DNA from: a virus
Virus record (IMG/VR): IMGVR_UViG_3300035698_005639
Location: 1 to 49,349 of that record
DNA: 49,349 bases
Direction: 5' to 3' (one strand)
Part shown: positions 17,223 through 24,557 of the stretch, piece by piece
Position numbering within the stretch: position 1 is the first letter of the stretch
Layout of the letters: each line of letters begins with the position of its first letter
The notes under the pieces: generated by a model
What the model was told of the DNA's origin: nothing
Database searches by the model: none
The model's input: only the letters and a program-made list of their open reading frames with translations
Translations under genes and position numbers: made by a program

Positions 17223-18559
17223 TATGCAATCATCCTCTTGAATTTCCTTATCGGGTATTCTCGGTGAATATGATACCCATGCCCGTCACTCCAATGCGTA
17301 TACTTGGGATCGTCTTTGTTGATAACCCGTGTTCCTTCTTTGAACGTCACACGCTCAAAATCTTTTATCAGATGCTTGCATGACGGGTCTACGGTAGTCC
17401 TGATATGGCCGTCAATGCTGCACATCATCGAATTAGTTGAGTTTATACGGTCAATTACGCTGGGATTGCTGTTCGGGACCCGCTTCCACAATTTCCAGCC
17501 TGCCCGGTCTCCAAGTATTTCCTCTATGGTGTCATAGTCTGTTTTCCCTACTGTGCCACGATCACCAAAGGCGTCACCGTAAATAACTGCACCTTTTTGA
17601 TGGTCGGGGAAGTCTGCAAGTATAGCTTGGCACATTTCAGGAGTATTAGAATTGTTTATAGACCACTCACGTAATACCTTAACGTGGTCGAGCGCCTTTG
17701 TGCCATACGATTCTTTGTATATTTGTGCCGCAGTGCATGACATCGGTGTCTGGTTAAAGTCGAACCTAAGGCATAGCATTTGATTGGGATTATACTTGAC
17801 TGGATTAACATTTTTGCGGCTGAAATTGTAATAAACGACACCCTCATAAGCCTCGAATGAACCCTCATATTCCTGCCTGAATGTGCGTTCGTCATATACT
17901 CGTCTTGCTGATTCTATCTCGTCAGGTGGCAATACAGTGGAACTAAACCATGTGAATCCTTCCCATTCAGGGTCTTTGCCGCTGATAGCATGTAACCATT
18001 TATCGTAATAGTGATTACGTCCTTCGGGTACGCCGATAAGCCAGCACCAGCCCCTACGGTCTGCCAGTGCAGGTCTTACGTTCTCATCCCATGTCATAGC
18101 CTTCATGTTGCCAAACTCGTCAAGTATACCGCCATCCCACGGCGAGCCTTCTATCCGTTCGGGTTTGTCCATGCCAAACACATATAAGGTCGATCCCCAT
18201 ATCGTGTTGATATAGAGTTCCGACTCTGATTTCTTCCTTATCCACTGCTTGGGTATCATGTTTTTCAAGTCATTCCAGAATACCCGCTTTGCCTGTCCGT
18301 AAGTGGGGGCTGCGGCGAAGTAATTAGGATCGGGCCAAGGCTTTTCTTCCAGTAACCAATCCACAAGGTTTCTCTTGGCAAGCTCGGTTTTACCGGAACG
18401 CCTACCTGCAGGGACTACCGGGAAACGAACAAAGTCCTTAGCTTCCGGCCTTGTCCTTATCCACAGTCTCGCTTGCTTCGGATGGTACCGTAAGCTCTCC
18501 CATCGCGGCCCTAATAAGCCGCACTTCTTCACTGCTTCGCTCGCGTCCGCTTTGCTCAT
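17222..18559 (-). CDS. terL: Terminase large subunit
   Basis: 445 residues from ATG 18559 (AGGGG upstream); the frame is open to 18628. ATPase: AGRRSGKTE (Walker A, about 52-58), GGILDEFGN (Walker B, about 143-151). The C-terminal RNase H-like nuclease includes LRFDFNQTP, VIYGDAFGDRG and HWSDGHGYHI. It cuts concatemeric DNA and drives packaging through the portal. It overlaps TerS by over 100 bases, more than usual; conserved sequence begins near RYHPKQARLW, so a slightly later start is possible. Confidence 0.9.
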   Translation of the reverse strand: MSKADASEAVKKCGLLGPRWESLRYHPKQARLWIRTRPEAKDFVRFPVVPAGRRSGKTELAKRNLVDWLLEEKPWPDPNYFAAAPTYGQAKRVFWNDLKNMIPKQWIRKKSESELYINTIWGSTLYVFGMDKPERIEGSPWDGGILDEFGNMKAMTWDENVRPALADRRGWCWLIGVPEGRNHYYDKWLHAISGKDPEWEGFTWFSSTVLPPDEIESARRVYDERTFRQEYEGSFEAYEGVVYYNFSRKNVNPVKYNPNQMLCLRFDFNQTPMSCTAAQIYKESYGTKALDHVKVLREWSINNSNTPEMCQAILADFPDHQKGAVIYGDAFGDRGTVGKTDYDTIEEILGDRAGWKLWKRVPNSNPSVIDRINSTNSMMCSIDGHIRTTVDPSCKHLIKDFERVTFKEGTRVINKDDPKYTHWSDGHGYHIHREYPIRKFKRMIA

Positions 18560-18983
18560 CAATACCCCTGCGATCATTCCACTTATCAGAACGACGGTTT
18601 TTAAGTATGAATATTTGCGCTGTAACATTGGGCTGAACCTGCTTTTTTGTTTTCTCTACTCGGGTTATTGTGTTCTTTTGTTCTTTTTTCCCATCTTTAT
18701 TTATTTCTATTCTTGGCTCTATTATCAACTTTGATTCTTCATACTCATATCCAAGTGCCGCCTTAAACTGTGCATTCTCTACCTGTGCAATGGCATCATC
18801 TTTGCCGCCTTTTAAGACCTCTATTAGTTCAAGGTGCTGATTCTTATAATTTGCAAATGCCGCTGTGGACACACCTAAATTCTTGCATATCTCCTTTTCG
18901 GTGAGACCGTCTCTTCTCCATGCTCTGATAGTCTCAAGCCGGGGCTGTACATGAGTTGGGTATTTATTATGCGGTGCGGCCAT
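18438..18983 (-). CDS. terS: Terminase small subunit
   Basis: 181 residues. N-terminal helix-turn-helix (RAWRRDGLTEKEICKNLGVSTAAFANYKNQH, given in two parts: RAWRRDGLTEKEICKNLG and VSTAAFANYKNQ), then an oligomerisation helix region with VENAQFKAALGYEYEE and the typical AQIFILKNRRSDKWNDR. Recognises viral DNA and loads TerL. The first in-frame ATG at 18983 has GGAG about 14 bases upstream, so the ribosome site is weak. Confidence 0.85.
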   Translation of the reverse strand: MAAPHNKYPTHVQPRLETIRAWRRDGLTEKEICKNLGVSTAAFANYKNQHLELIEVLKGGKDDAIAQVENAQFKAALGYEYEESKLIIEPRIEINKDGKKEQKNTITRVEKTKKQVQPNVTAQIFILKNRRSDKWNDRRGIDEQSGRERSSEEVRLIRAAMGELTVPSEASETVDKDKAGS

Positions 18984-19077
18984 GTCATCTCGTATTCTCC
19001 ATTAGTACATATTCCCTTAAAACTACTTAAAACTTACCCCCTCTTTAATGTTTCCCCTTAACGGGTGTCTATTTGCT

Positions 19078-20103
19078 CTATGCTGCGAGTTTCTGCAAAA
19101 CATTAATCTTTATGTGTTCAGCGATTGCTTTCATGAATAATGGTGGTACTGAATTGCCCTGTCTGTTATAAATATCTGTCCATGTTCCTGTCCATACAAA
19201 GGCACAAGGAAAGGACTGTAGTATTGCCCTTTCATATATACCGATAAACCTTTTTTCTTTCCAGTGAACTGGTTTTGATGCTCCTGCTGTTCTTGTTAGT
19301 GTTGGAGATGGCTTTTGTGGATTTAGTTTTATTAATCCAAACAAATGACCTTTGGGATAATATTTTGATGCACTTTCACCAGTCTTTAGCTTATTCCAGT
19401 ATTTTTTTGCTTCTGGCGTTAACCTTTTTCCTTCATCTTTAATATTATCAATAGCATTTTTCGCTGTAATCGGTCTGTTCTGTGCTTTCGGATGACTCGG
19501 TTCAATCCCTAAATCTTCTCTTACTCCGATAAATATTAATCGCTGTCTTGATTGAGGAACATTAAAATACATCGTATTCATCAGTCGAGCAGAAACCTTA
19601 TATCCACTTGCTTTTAATTCTCGCATTATTTCTGCAAATATTAACTTCATTTTCCCTTTTACCATTCCCGATACATTCTCCATAACAAATACTTTGGGTT
19701 TCAATCCTCTCAATATTCTGATATATTCCTTAAATAAATCATTTCTTGAATCATTCAATATTCTCTTTCCTGCTGTGCTAAAACCCTGACATGGTGGCGA
19801 ACCGTCTAAAATATCAAGCTCTCCTTCATTCAATCCTGTTTGCTTAAAGATTTCATTTACCGTCAATTTTCCTATATCATCATGATAGACCGGTATGTAT
19901 TTAAAGTTTAATTTAAAAGTTTCAACGGCATTATCATCCCATTCTACTGCAAGCAATTCCTTGAATCCTGCCATTGAATAACCCAGAGAAGAACCGCCGC
20001 ATCCTGCAAATAATGAAATAACCGTTGGCGCATCTTTCAGTTTTGGTTTTAAATGCTCTTGCCATGCTTTTTCCAATATTTCAAGATAGTTTACTTCGGC
20101 CAT
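19078..20103 (-). CDS. DNA (cytosine-5) methyltransferase, intact
   Basis: 341 residues from ATG 20103. All key C5-MTase motifs: LFAGCGGSSLGYSMAG (motif I, about 31-46), PPCQGFS with catalytic Cys105 (motif IV), MENVSG (motif VI), QSRQRLIFIG (motif VIII) and RQGNSVPPLFMKAIAEHI (motif X). The target-recognition region between VIII and IX is short, consistent with one recognition site. Probably protects phage DNA from host restriction. Overlaps the ParB-like gene by 13 bases. AT-richer than the terminase genes beside it. Confidence 0.9.
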   Translation of the reverse strand: MAEVNYLEILEKAWQEHLKPKLKDAPTVISLFAGCGGSSLGYSMAGFKELLAVEWDDNAVETFKLNFKYIPVYHDDIGKLTVNEIFKQTGLNEGELDILDGSPPCQGFSTAGKRILNDSRNDLFKEYIRILRGLKPKVFVMENVSGMVKGKMKLIFAEIMRELKASGYKVSARLMNTMYFNVPQSRQRLIFIGVREDLGIEPSHPKAQNRPITAKNAIDNIKDEGKRLTPEAKKYWNKLKTGESASKYYPKGHLFGLIKLNPQKPSPTLTRTAGASKPVHWKEKRFIGIYERAILQSFPCAFVWTGTWTDIYNRQGNSVPPLFMKAIAEHIKINVLQKLAA

Positions 20104-20603
20104 TTGTGACCACACTCAGGACATTCCAAATATTCAACTTCGTTTTCTACTGATTCATTATATTCTTTAAAATCTACTGCTGATACATCTGCCATCAGTT
20201 CCGCAATCTCCTCATCGGAATATCCGGGTATCTCTATCCCGGCGGCTAAATCCTCTTGCATCTGAAGAACGTCAACATCAAAGTCAAGTTCGCTTATCCG
20301 GTTATCTGCGTATGCGAGTTCCCTTGCGGCCTTGTCCTTCGTTAAGTCTAAGTCTGTACGCTGAACGGCAACGAGCTTTTTCCCATCTGTCTTGACAATT
20401 ATCACATCGTCAAGCCCGATAGCACCCGCTTCCTCTGCGGTTTTGTTGCCAGCAATGATACGCATATTCTTGTCAATCAGGATTGAGCGGCCAGCACCGT
20501 ATTCACGGAGTGACTTCTCAAGCAGATTACGCCCTCGCTCAGTGCCTTTATTGGCATTGTTCACATCAGGCGTCAGGTTTTTAAGCTTCTTCTGCTCTAT
20601 CAT
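20091..20603 (-). CDS. ParB-like nuclease-domain protein
   Basis: 170 residues from ATG 20603 (AAAGG upstream). LRE-YGAGRSILIDKNMRIIAGNKTAEEA followed by GLDDVIIVKTDG is the ParB/sulfiredoxin core often found beside phage terminases and methyltransferases; RELAYADNRISELD follows as in homologues. The end, CPECGHKW, is a half zinc ribbon. Probably acts on DNA together with the methyltransferase whose start it overlaps. Confidence 0.8.
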   Translation of the reverse strand: MIEQKKLKNLTPDVNNANKGTERGRNLLEKSLREYGAGRSILIDKNMRIIAGNKTAEEAGAIGLDDVIIVKTDGKKLVAVQRTDLDLTKDKAARELAYADNRISELDFDVDVLQMQEDLAAGIEIPGYSDEEIAELMADVSAVDFKEYNESVENEVEYLECPECGHKWPK

Positions 20604-20653
20604 AACGTTGCCTTTGTGCAAAATTTGCACTTTGCTTTATCAATCCCGGCTGC

Positions 20654-20881
20654 CTATTTCCTCTTTGGCAGAGATAGTTTGCCCTTGTGCAAGAATGGCA
20701 TTAATCGCCTTTTGACTACCGGTTCTTCTATGTCAGGGGGTTCGTCTGATTCGCAATGATCGAAAAACAGAGTGCCGTCAGGGTTATTGATGGCGTTAGT
20801 CACTATTTGTTCCGCATATATCATGAAGAACAAGATACGTATGAGGTATGCAGATTTCGGGGGTATAAAAGTACCCCCCAT
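20654..20881 (-). CDS. Small protein, start uncertain
   Basis: 75 residues if started at 20881, 56 from ATG 20824 (MIYAEQIVTNAINNPDGTLF). Neither start has a good ribosome site. Middle part acidic (CESDEPPDIEEP), end basic (KGKLSLPKRK). It fills an otherwise empty stretch upstream of the ParB-like gene; moderate doubt that it is expressed. Confidence 0.4.
   Translation of the reverse strand: MGGTFIPPKSAYLIRILFFMIYAEQIVTNAINNPDGTLFFDHCESDEPPDIEEPVVKRRLMPFLHKGKLSLPKRK
20859..20878 (-). promoter_or_regulatory. GC-rich hairpin at the start of the 75-residue ORF
   Basis: Arms 20859-20865 and 20872-20878 pair perfectly over 7 bp (GGGGGTA/TACCCCC) around a six-base loop. No T-run follows on the minus strand, so it is not a clear terminator there. 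It would hide the ATG at 20881 from ribosomes. The neighbouring gap 20882-20987 has no gene beyond a 17-codon ORF. Confidence 0.35.
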
Positions 20882-20987
20882 TTTGTTACTATAAAACAGG
20901 GGGTTAGATTATTCGAGGAGTGTTTTGGAGGATTAAAGCAGGATGGTCTGTGGGGGTTTTTCTCTTGGTTCGTACATCAAGCTCATT

Positions 20988-21284
20988 TTAAACCTTTCCC
21001 TTTATTATGTCGATCATGGCACTGTAAGAGCATTGATATTTGTGGAAGAGTATGTTATAAGCTTCTTTGTGATGCACGCCCTTTTTCCGGAAACTTCGGT
21101 ATTCTTGCCGTATCAGTGCATTGCGGAGTTGAACGGGGGAGATAAGCGCATCGAGGTTACAAAATTGTGGATTGATACTCATTGCCTTGAGGGCTTCTTT
21201 GTTGACAGCCTTCAGGCGTTGGTATGCTACGGCGAGTGTTATTGCGGGTATGTTAGGCTTGCTTGCTGTGTCATTGTCAGGCAT
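20988..21284 (-). CDS. Unknown helical protein
   Basis: 98 residues from ATG 21284, behind a strong GAGGAGGT. Helices: ITLAVAYQRLKAVNKEALKAMSIN and LRNALIRQEYRSFRKKGVHHKEAYNILF; CSYSAMIDIIKGK at the end. Might be a small DNA-binding protein since HKEAYNILFHKYQCSYSAMIDI has a turn between helices, but no family match is evident. The ribosome site lies in the upstream gene's stop region. Confidence 0.55.
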   Translation of the reverse strand: MPDNDTASKPNIPAITLAVAYQRLKAVNKEALKAMSINPQFCNLDALISPVQLRNALIRQEYRSFRKKGVHHKEAYNILFHKYQCSYSAMIDIIKGKV

Positions 21285-21295
21285 GGCGTACCTCC

Positions 21296-21523
21296 TCATT
21301 CTTTGAGCAATTCATTCATTCTGCGTTCGTACTCTTGGCAGTGTATTTCATGTTTTTCCATTTCATCATCCAAGCCCGTACTTGTTTCTACCAATAGTTC
21401 TTCCTCGGCAAGACTGTATTCGTTGAGCAATTCTTTAAATAACGACATTATGGCTTTTGCCTTTGTGCTCTTCTGGGTAGTGTCTGGTTGAGCATTAACC
21501 ACCCTCGACATATTTTCAAACAT
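21296..21523 (-). CDS. Acidic coiled-coil protein
   Basis: 75 residues, strongly acidic and helical (LLNEYSLAEEELLVETSTGLDDEMEKHE and ERRMNELLKE). Ends in an ATGA overlap with a possible start of the next gene. No domain recognised. Confidence 0.5.
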   Translation of the reverse strand: MFENMSRVVNAQPDTTQKSTKAKAIMSLFKELLNEYSLAEEELLVETSTGLDDEMEKHEIHCQEYERRMNELLKE

Positions 21524-21572
21524 TTGTCCATCTGTCGCAATGGCCCTTAATTGTTTTAATAGTCTTTGTGGA

Positions 21573-21848
21573 TCAATCGTGGCGTGCCTGCTTTCTTTGT
21601 GTCTTTATTCGATATATTGCCGCATAATTAAATACCCGTACTCTGGTTTTTGCCGGACGTGTACCTCTTGTATTAGGAAGTTTTGTCATATAGCGCAATG
21701 CGTCAAGGCTATGATTAGGTGCACTTTCTGTGGATTCAAGCAAATTTAAGTCTGGCTTTTTCTTTTCTTGCCTTAACAAACATCCTATTCCCGAAGTTGC
21801 CGCCACTGCCAAACCCCCGATAATACTGAATATCTTTCTGCGTTTCAT
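21573..21848 (-). CDS. Small exported lipoprotein-like protein
   Basis: 91 residues from ATG 21848 behind GAGAGGA. N-terminus MKRRKIFSIIGGLAVAATSG then Cys: a basic head and hydrophobic core with a possible but atypical lipobox (GIGC). The remainder is basic and Pro-containing. It resembles the upstream gene's MNRRTILGLLGSLVAAAS signal, so the two probably share origin of their leaders. One base separates the genes. Confidence 0.55.
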   Translation of the reverse strand: MKRRKIFSIIGGLAVAATSGIGCLLRQEKKKPDLNLLESTESAPNHSLDALRYMTKLPNTRGTRPAKTRVRVFNYAAIYRIKTQRKQARHD

Positions 21849-21849
21849 G

Positions 21850-22113
21850 TCATATCCTCTCTTTTGCTGAGTGAAATACGGGCTCTGTGATTTTTGGGGG
21901 ATTGGCATTCAAAAGATCAATAATGGGACTGTTGATTGTGGGGTCATATCCAGTAAGGGTCAGGTGCTCAAAATCTCTCCCGACCTTCTCAAGTCTCCTG
22001 GCAACTTGTCTTTCGTATTCTGAATTGTATTGGAGTTGCAGGAAGCAGCTTGGATTTATAGATGCCGCTGCGACAAGACTTCCCAATAGACCAAGTATCG
22101 TTCTGCGATTCAT
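21850..22113 (-). CDS. Small exported lipoprotein-like protein
   Basis: 87 residues. MNRRTILGLLGSLVAAASINPSC looks like a signal with Cys at the end of the hydrophobic core. Mature part: a helix (EYERQVARRLEKVGRDFEHL), then INSPIIDLLNANPP. Strong AGGAAGG ribosome site. Function unknown; probably envelope-located. Confidence 0.55.
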   Translation of the reverse strand: MNRRTILGLLGSLVAAASINPSCFLQLQYNSEYERQVARRLEKVGRDFEHLTLTGYDPTINSPIIDLLNANPPKITEPVFHSAKERI

Positions 22114-22138
22114 TTCGCCGCCTTCCTGTTAGTTGTCA

Positions 22139-22267
22139 TCATTCCCAAGCAGTATTGTTCTTTCTCTCTCTCTGGAGTATTCGGGGAATGGCATCCATGA
22201 GAATATCCTCGGCAAAACACACACTCACCGCAATCAACAGCATCACTAACAGCATTAGCTTATTCAT
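22139..22267 (-). CDS. 42-residue secreted peptide
   Basis: ATG 22267 behind AAAGGAAAG, overlapping the end of the upstream gene by eight bases. MNKLMLLVMLLIAVSVCFA is a textbook signal with cleavage before EDILMD; the mature part is about 23 residues (IPRILQRERKNNTAWE). Below usual gene-finder length cut-offs. Function unknown, likely periplasmic. Confidence 0.55.
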   Translation of the reverse strand: MNKLMLLVMLLIAVSVCFAEDILMDAIPRILQRERKNNTAWE

Positions 22268-22778
22268 CGGCTTTCCTTTCTGTGATAACGGTGTCTTTCC
22301 ATGTATGATTGGTACTACAATCTCTGAAAGTCCATATAGTTGTTTCGGGTTCGGCTATAACGGGGTCGTCTACCGCCTCTATGTAGATTGTATCCCCAGC
22401 GGCCTCTTGCGGGCTTGCAATTTCTACATTGCCAACGCCAATTATAGCACAGCAATCGGGTAATCCTGCTATGTATTCTTCGTATATTCCGGGCCCAATA
22501 AATATATTATTCATTGGTATTGGGGGAACATTTTCATTCTTCTTTATCTCCTTAATCGCTTCGTTAATTGTTTTGAAAGCCGTTGTCCATTGTCTGCCAT
22601 CACCTGATTTTTTTACACGGCGATCAACATAGTATGTTCTCTGTTTTTTCTGTGGCAATTGCAGCATAAGTGATTCTATGTGACTATTGATTACACAATT
22701 GATTGCAACCAAACCGAGAAGAATAACGCATGCCGAGAACCCAATTGTGAGTAATAATGTCCAGGTTTGCTTATTCAT
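22260..22778 (-). CDS. Membrane-anchored beta-helix fragment, paralogue of the 12194 gene
   Basis: 172 residues from ATG 22778 (seven bases after the AAAGTAGA ribosome site). One membrane helix (LLLTIGFSACVILLGLVAI), then YYVDRRVKKSGDGRQWTTAF and IFIGPGIYEEYIAGLP, the same entry motif as in the exported beta-helix protein (YVD...SGDG.QW.TAFKTI; IFI.PG.Y.E). Only about two coils of helix follow, so it is a short or truncated paralogue. It may bind the larger protein or act as a plug on the envelope. Confidence 0.65.
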   Translation of the reverse strand: MNKQTWTLLLTIGFSACVILLGLVAINCVINSHIESLMLQLPQKKQRTYYVDRRVKKSGDGRQWTTAFKTINEAIKEIKKNENVPPIPMNNIFIGPGIYEEYIAGLPDCCAIIGVGNVEIASPQEAAGDTIYIEAVDDPVIAEPETTIWTFRDCSTNHTWKDTVITERKADE

Positions 22779-22787
22779 AATCATTCT
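22776..22787 (-). repeat. Start-site repeat, copy 1 (with 23089-23100)
   Basis: Identical 12 bases reading AGAATGATTATG on the minus strand, ending in the start codon. A second copy starts the gene at 23091; both have a purine-rich ribosome site just upstream. Adjacent bases also match partly. Confidence 0.5.
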
Positions 22788-22792
22788 ACTTT

Positions 22793-22900
22793 CTATGATG
22801 TCATGATGACCTTTTCCATTTCATTCAGGGCCCGCGTAAACTCAGCGGCTTTATGCACCGCCATTGCCATTTGACGAAAGAACAAATACAATGCAAGCAT
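22793..22900 (-). CDS. 35-residue helical peptide, paralogue of upstream gene
   Basis: Start at 22900, seven bases after AAGGAG; a start at 22906 is also possible. MLALYLFFRQMAMAVHKAAEF then TRALNEMEKVIMTS. Aligns with residues of the preceding protein (LAFYLLGCQAELAAYYTAEF, RSLGDAGMT): the pattern is LAxYLxxxQxAxA then AEFxRxL. Hence a small tandem duplication. Function unknown; amphipathic helix. Confidence 0.5.
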   Translation of the reverse strand: MLALYLFFRQMAMAVHKAAEFTRALNEMEKVIMTS

Positions 22901-22902
22901 GC

Positions 22903-23091
22903 TCATACTCCTTCCCGAAGTGAAATACCGGCCTCTGCCCCAGTCATGCCCGCATCCCCCAACGACCTTACGAACTCCGCAGTATAATACGCCGCCAACT
23001 CCGCTTGACAACCCAGCAGATAGAACGCAAGCTCCATCTGTGTGCGGACCTCTTGTGTGCGAACCCATACAATACGTTTAGCCTCATTCAT
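22903..23091 (-). CDS. 62-residue helical protein
   Basis: Start at 23091, seven bases after CGGAG. N-terminal half basic (NEAKRIVWVRTQEVRTQ), then the helix MELAFYLLGCQAELAAYYTA that is repeated in the next gene. Its stop overlaps the next ORF (ATGA). Confidence 0.5.
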   Translation of the reverse strand: MNEAKRIVWVRTQEVRTQMELAFYLLGCQAELAAYYTAEFVRSLGDAGMTGAEAGISLREGV

Positions 23092-23100
23092 AATCATTCT
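23089..23100 (-). repeat. Start-site repeat, copy 2 (with 22776-22787)
   Basis: The same 12 bases as at 22776-22787, ending at the start codon of the 62-residue gene. Confidence 0.5.
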
Positions 23101-23327
23101 CCGGGTTTGGTTTCCACTACCTCAAAGGTTTCCGTTCTCACTCGCTTCAGGACAGGCTTTTCATCATGGAGAGTGTAGGATATGCCTTCGTCATAGTTTT
23201 CAGGATGCATTTTCATATCCCTTTTCAATGACGCAATGTCTTTATGCTCACCGGCTTCAAAAACCAATGCTTTTAAAGAAAGATTGTCCTCTTTGCCTCG
23301 TACTTCACGTACTGTCATCAGCTTCAT
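23094..23327 (-). CDS. Unknown small acidic/basic protein
   Basis: 77 residues, start 23327 with AAGGACGG eight bases upstream. Contains LSLKALVFEAGEHKDIASLKRDM and ends VLKRVRTETFEVVETKPGE. It overlaps the neighbouring gene end by four bases. No domain recognised. Confidence 0.5.
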   Translation of the reverse strand: MKLMTVREVRGKEDNLSLKALVFEAGEHKDIASLKRDMKMHPENYDEGISYTLHDEKPVLKRVRTETFEVVETKPGE

Positions 23328-23473
23328 TGTGTTTTCCGTCCTTTCTTGTCCCGGCGTCTTTTTGCCCGTGGCTTCGGCGCGCCTGGCTTCTCCCAGCGTT
23401 CCTGTATGAGAATCGCACCCGCTACGGCAGCCACGAATAGGAGAAATAGTGTCATGAATTGGGGAGTGCTCAT
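23324..23473 (-). CDS. Single-pass small membrane protein
   Basis: 49 residues from ATG 23473 behind AGGAAAA. One membrane helix (FMTLFLLFVAAVAGAILIQ) and a highly basic tail (KPRAKRRRDKKGRKTQ) expected in the cytoplasm. Overlaps the end of the upstream zinc protein by four bases. Function unknown. Confidence 0.5.
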   Translation of the reverse strand: MSTPQFMTLFLLFVAAVAGAILIQERWEKPGAPKPRAKRRRDKKGRKTQ

Positions 23474-23727
23474 GGGTTTTCCTGACATTCCCCTTCCTTG
23501 AGGTTTATATAATTTTGTGCTAATTCTTTTATCATTGGCTCGTAGCAATTCTCAATCGCTTTTCCGCAAAATGGGCAATATATCATACTTATAAATAGAC
23601 AATGTTCCGATGTTGAAAGGCTTATTGTGGCAGCCTTTTTCTTTGTGTCATATATGGGAGAGTGATCCATTATAAGTTTCTTTAATGTCTTACAACAGAA
23701 GTCAGTGGGATCATCGAATATCATCAT
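23470..23727 (-). CDS. Zinc-ribbon protein
   Basis: 85 residues. Single CPFCGKAIENC knuckle near the middle plus FCCK early; the pair could coordinate zinc. The C-terminus KEGECQENP resembles the ends of three other genes in this block (…ECQGKRP, …ECRE, …QCQES) because they share a start-site sequence for the next gene. Confidence 0.55.
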   Translation of the reverse strand: MMIFDDPTDFCCKTLKKLIMDHSPIYDTKKKAATISLSTSEHCLFISMIYCPFCGKAIENCYEPMIKELAQNYINLKEGECQENP

Positions 23728-23814
23728 GACGTGCCTTCCTTTGTCTGTTTAGTGTGCTCATGGTTTTTCCGTTAAGGGTTCTTTTTGCCAAGCGTGGAAT
23801 TATGATCACTACGC

Positions 23815-24024
23815 CTAAATGACCCACCTTGCATCAACGCCGAAATCATGTCCGTAAAGGTGTTTAACGCCTATTGAATTGACTTCTCCTGAGCCGTCTG
23901 ATTCAATGTTCTTGGCTGTTACGATATAATGTCCCGTCTTGCCGGTTTTATTGTCGGTCACCACAATGTGCTCTCCGACATCAAGATTGTTCATTGTTGC
24001 TTTCATGGCCTCTTGCCCTGACAT
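23815..24024 (-). CDS. Unknown beta-rich small protein
   Basis: 69 residues from ATG 24024 (AAGGAAA upstream, inside the end of the previous gene). GEHIVVTDNKTGKTGHYIVTAK suggests a small barrel or SH3-like fold. The gap 23728-23814 upstream of the next gene shows nothing. Confidence 0.5.
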   Translation of the reverse strand: MSGQEAMKATMNNLDVGEHIVVTDNKTGKTGHYIVTAKNIESDGSGEVNSIGVKHLYGHDFGVDARWVI

Positions 24025-24521
24025 TCCATTTCCTTGATGTGATGAGCCATTTCTTTTATGCAGATAACTGTTGTCTGTATAAGCCTTTCTCTCGAACGAC
24101 CAACATCGGCTCGACATCTATCTTGTTCAGCCCGCACTGACGACAGGGCCTTGTCAATCGCGCTGATTGTCGGCTTCGGCTTCTTGAATGAATCGAGAAC
24201 AGACTTTACCTCGCTGGCAAGCCAGTATTCTTCACCGGTGAAAGGTGCATTACACCCAGTCTCAAGACATGCTATCATCTTTTCCTTTATCGCATCCACA
24301 AGCTCGTTCCGGGCGTCTGGCGCAGTCTTATTCTTTATCTCTGACACCGGGGCCTTGAATGACTTGATTACGTCCACTGCGTCTAAATGACCCAATATTC
24401 GACATTCACCGTGATATGGGTTTTCATACTCCTTCATTGGCAAATCACATATTTTCTTGGCTACCTCATCTAAAAGCTCGTTACGGGCGTTTATTTTATC
24501 CCATATCATTGTTACTGACAT
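24003..24521 (-). CDS. Repeat protein with two RNEL...SFKxPxP modules
   Basis: 172 residues, start 24521 behind ACAGGAG. Two copies of a module of about 47 residues (12-58 and 70-117): A-RNEL-x-D-E/A-I...K, a variable middle, then V-x-x-V/I-x-SFK-x-P. The C-terminal helix ends CIKEMAHHIKEMECQ, also found at the end of the next upstream protein. Related modules occur in the genes at 24558, 30139 and 35224. Probably an all-helical binding module; function unknown. Confidence 0.6.
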   Translation of the reverse strand: MSVTMIWDKINARNELLDEVAKKICDLPMKEYENPYHGECRILGHLDAVDVIKSFKAPVSEIKNKTAPDARNELVDAIKEKMIACLETGCNAPFTGEEYWLASEVKSVLDSFKKPKPTISAIDKALSSVRAEQDRCRADVGRSRERLIQTTVICIKEMAHHIKEMECQGKRP

Positions 24522-24557
24522 GTCATTACTCCTGTCTTTTATTGTCGTTTATTGTTA

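Noticed and set aside
20943-21491. 182-residue frame on the plus strand
   Set aside because: It runs opposite two minus-strand genes, the first with a strong GAGGAGG site, is rich in Cys/Ser/Phe, and lacks its own ribosome site.
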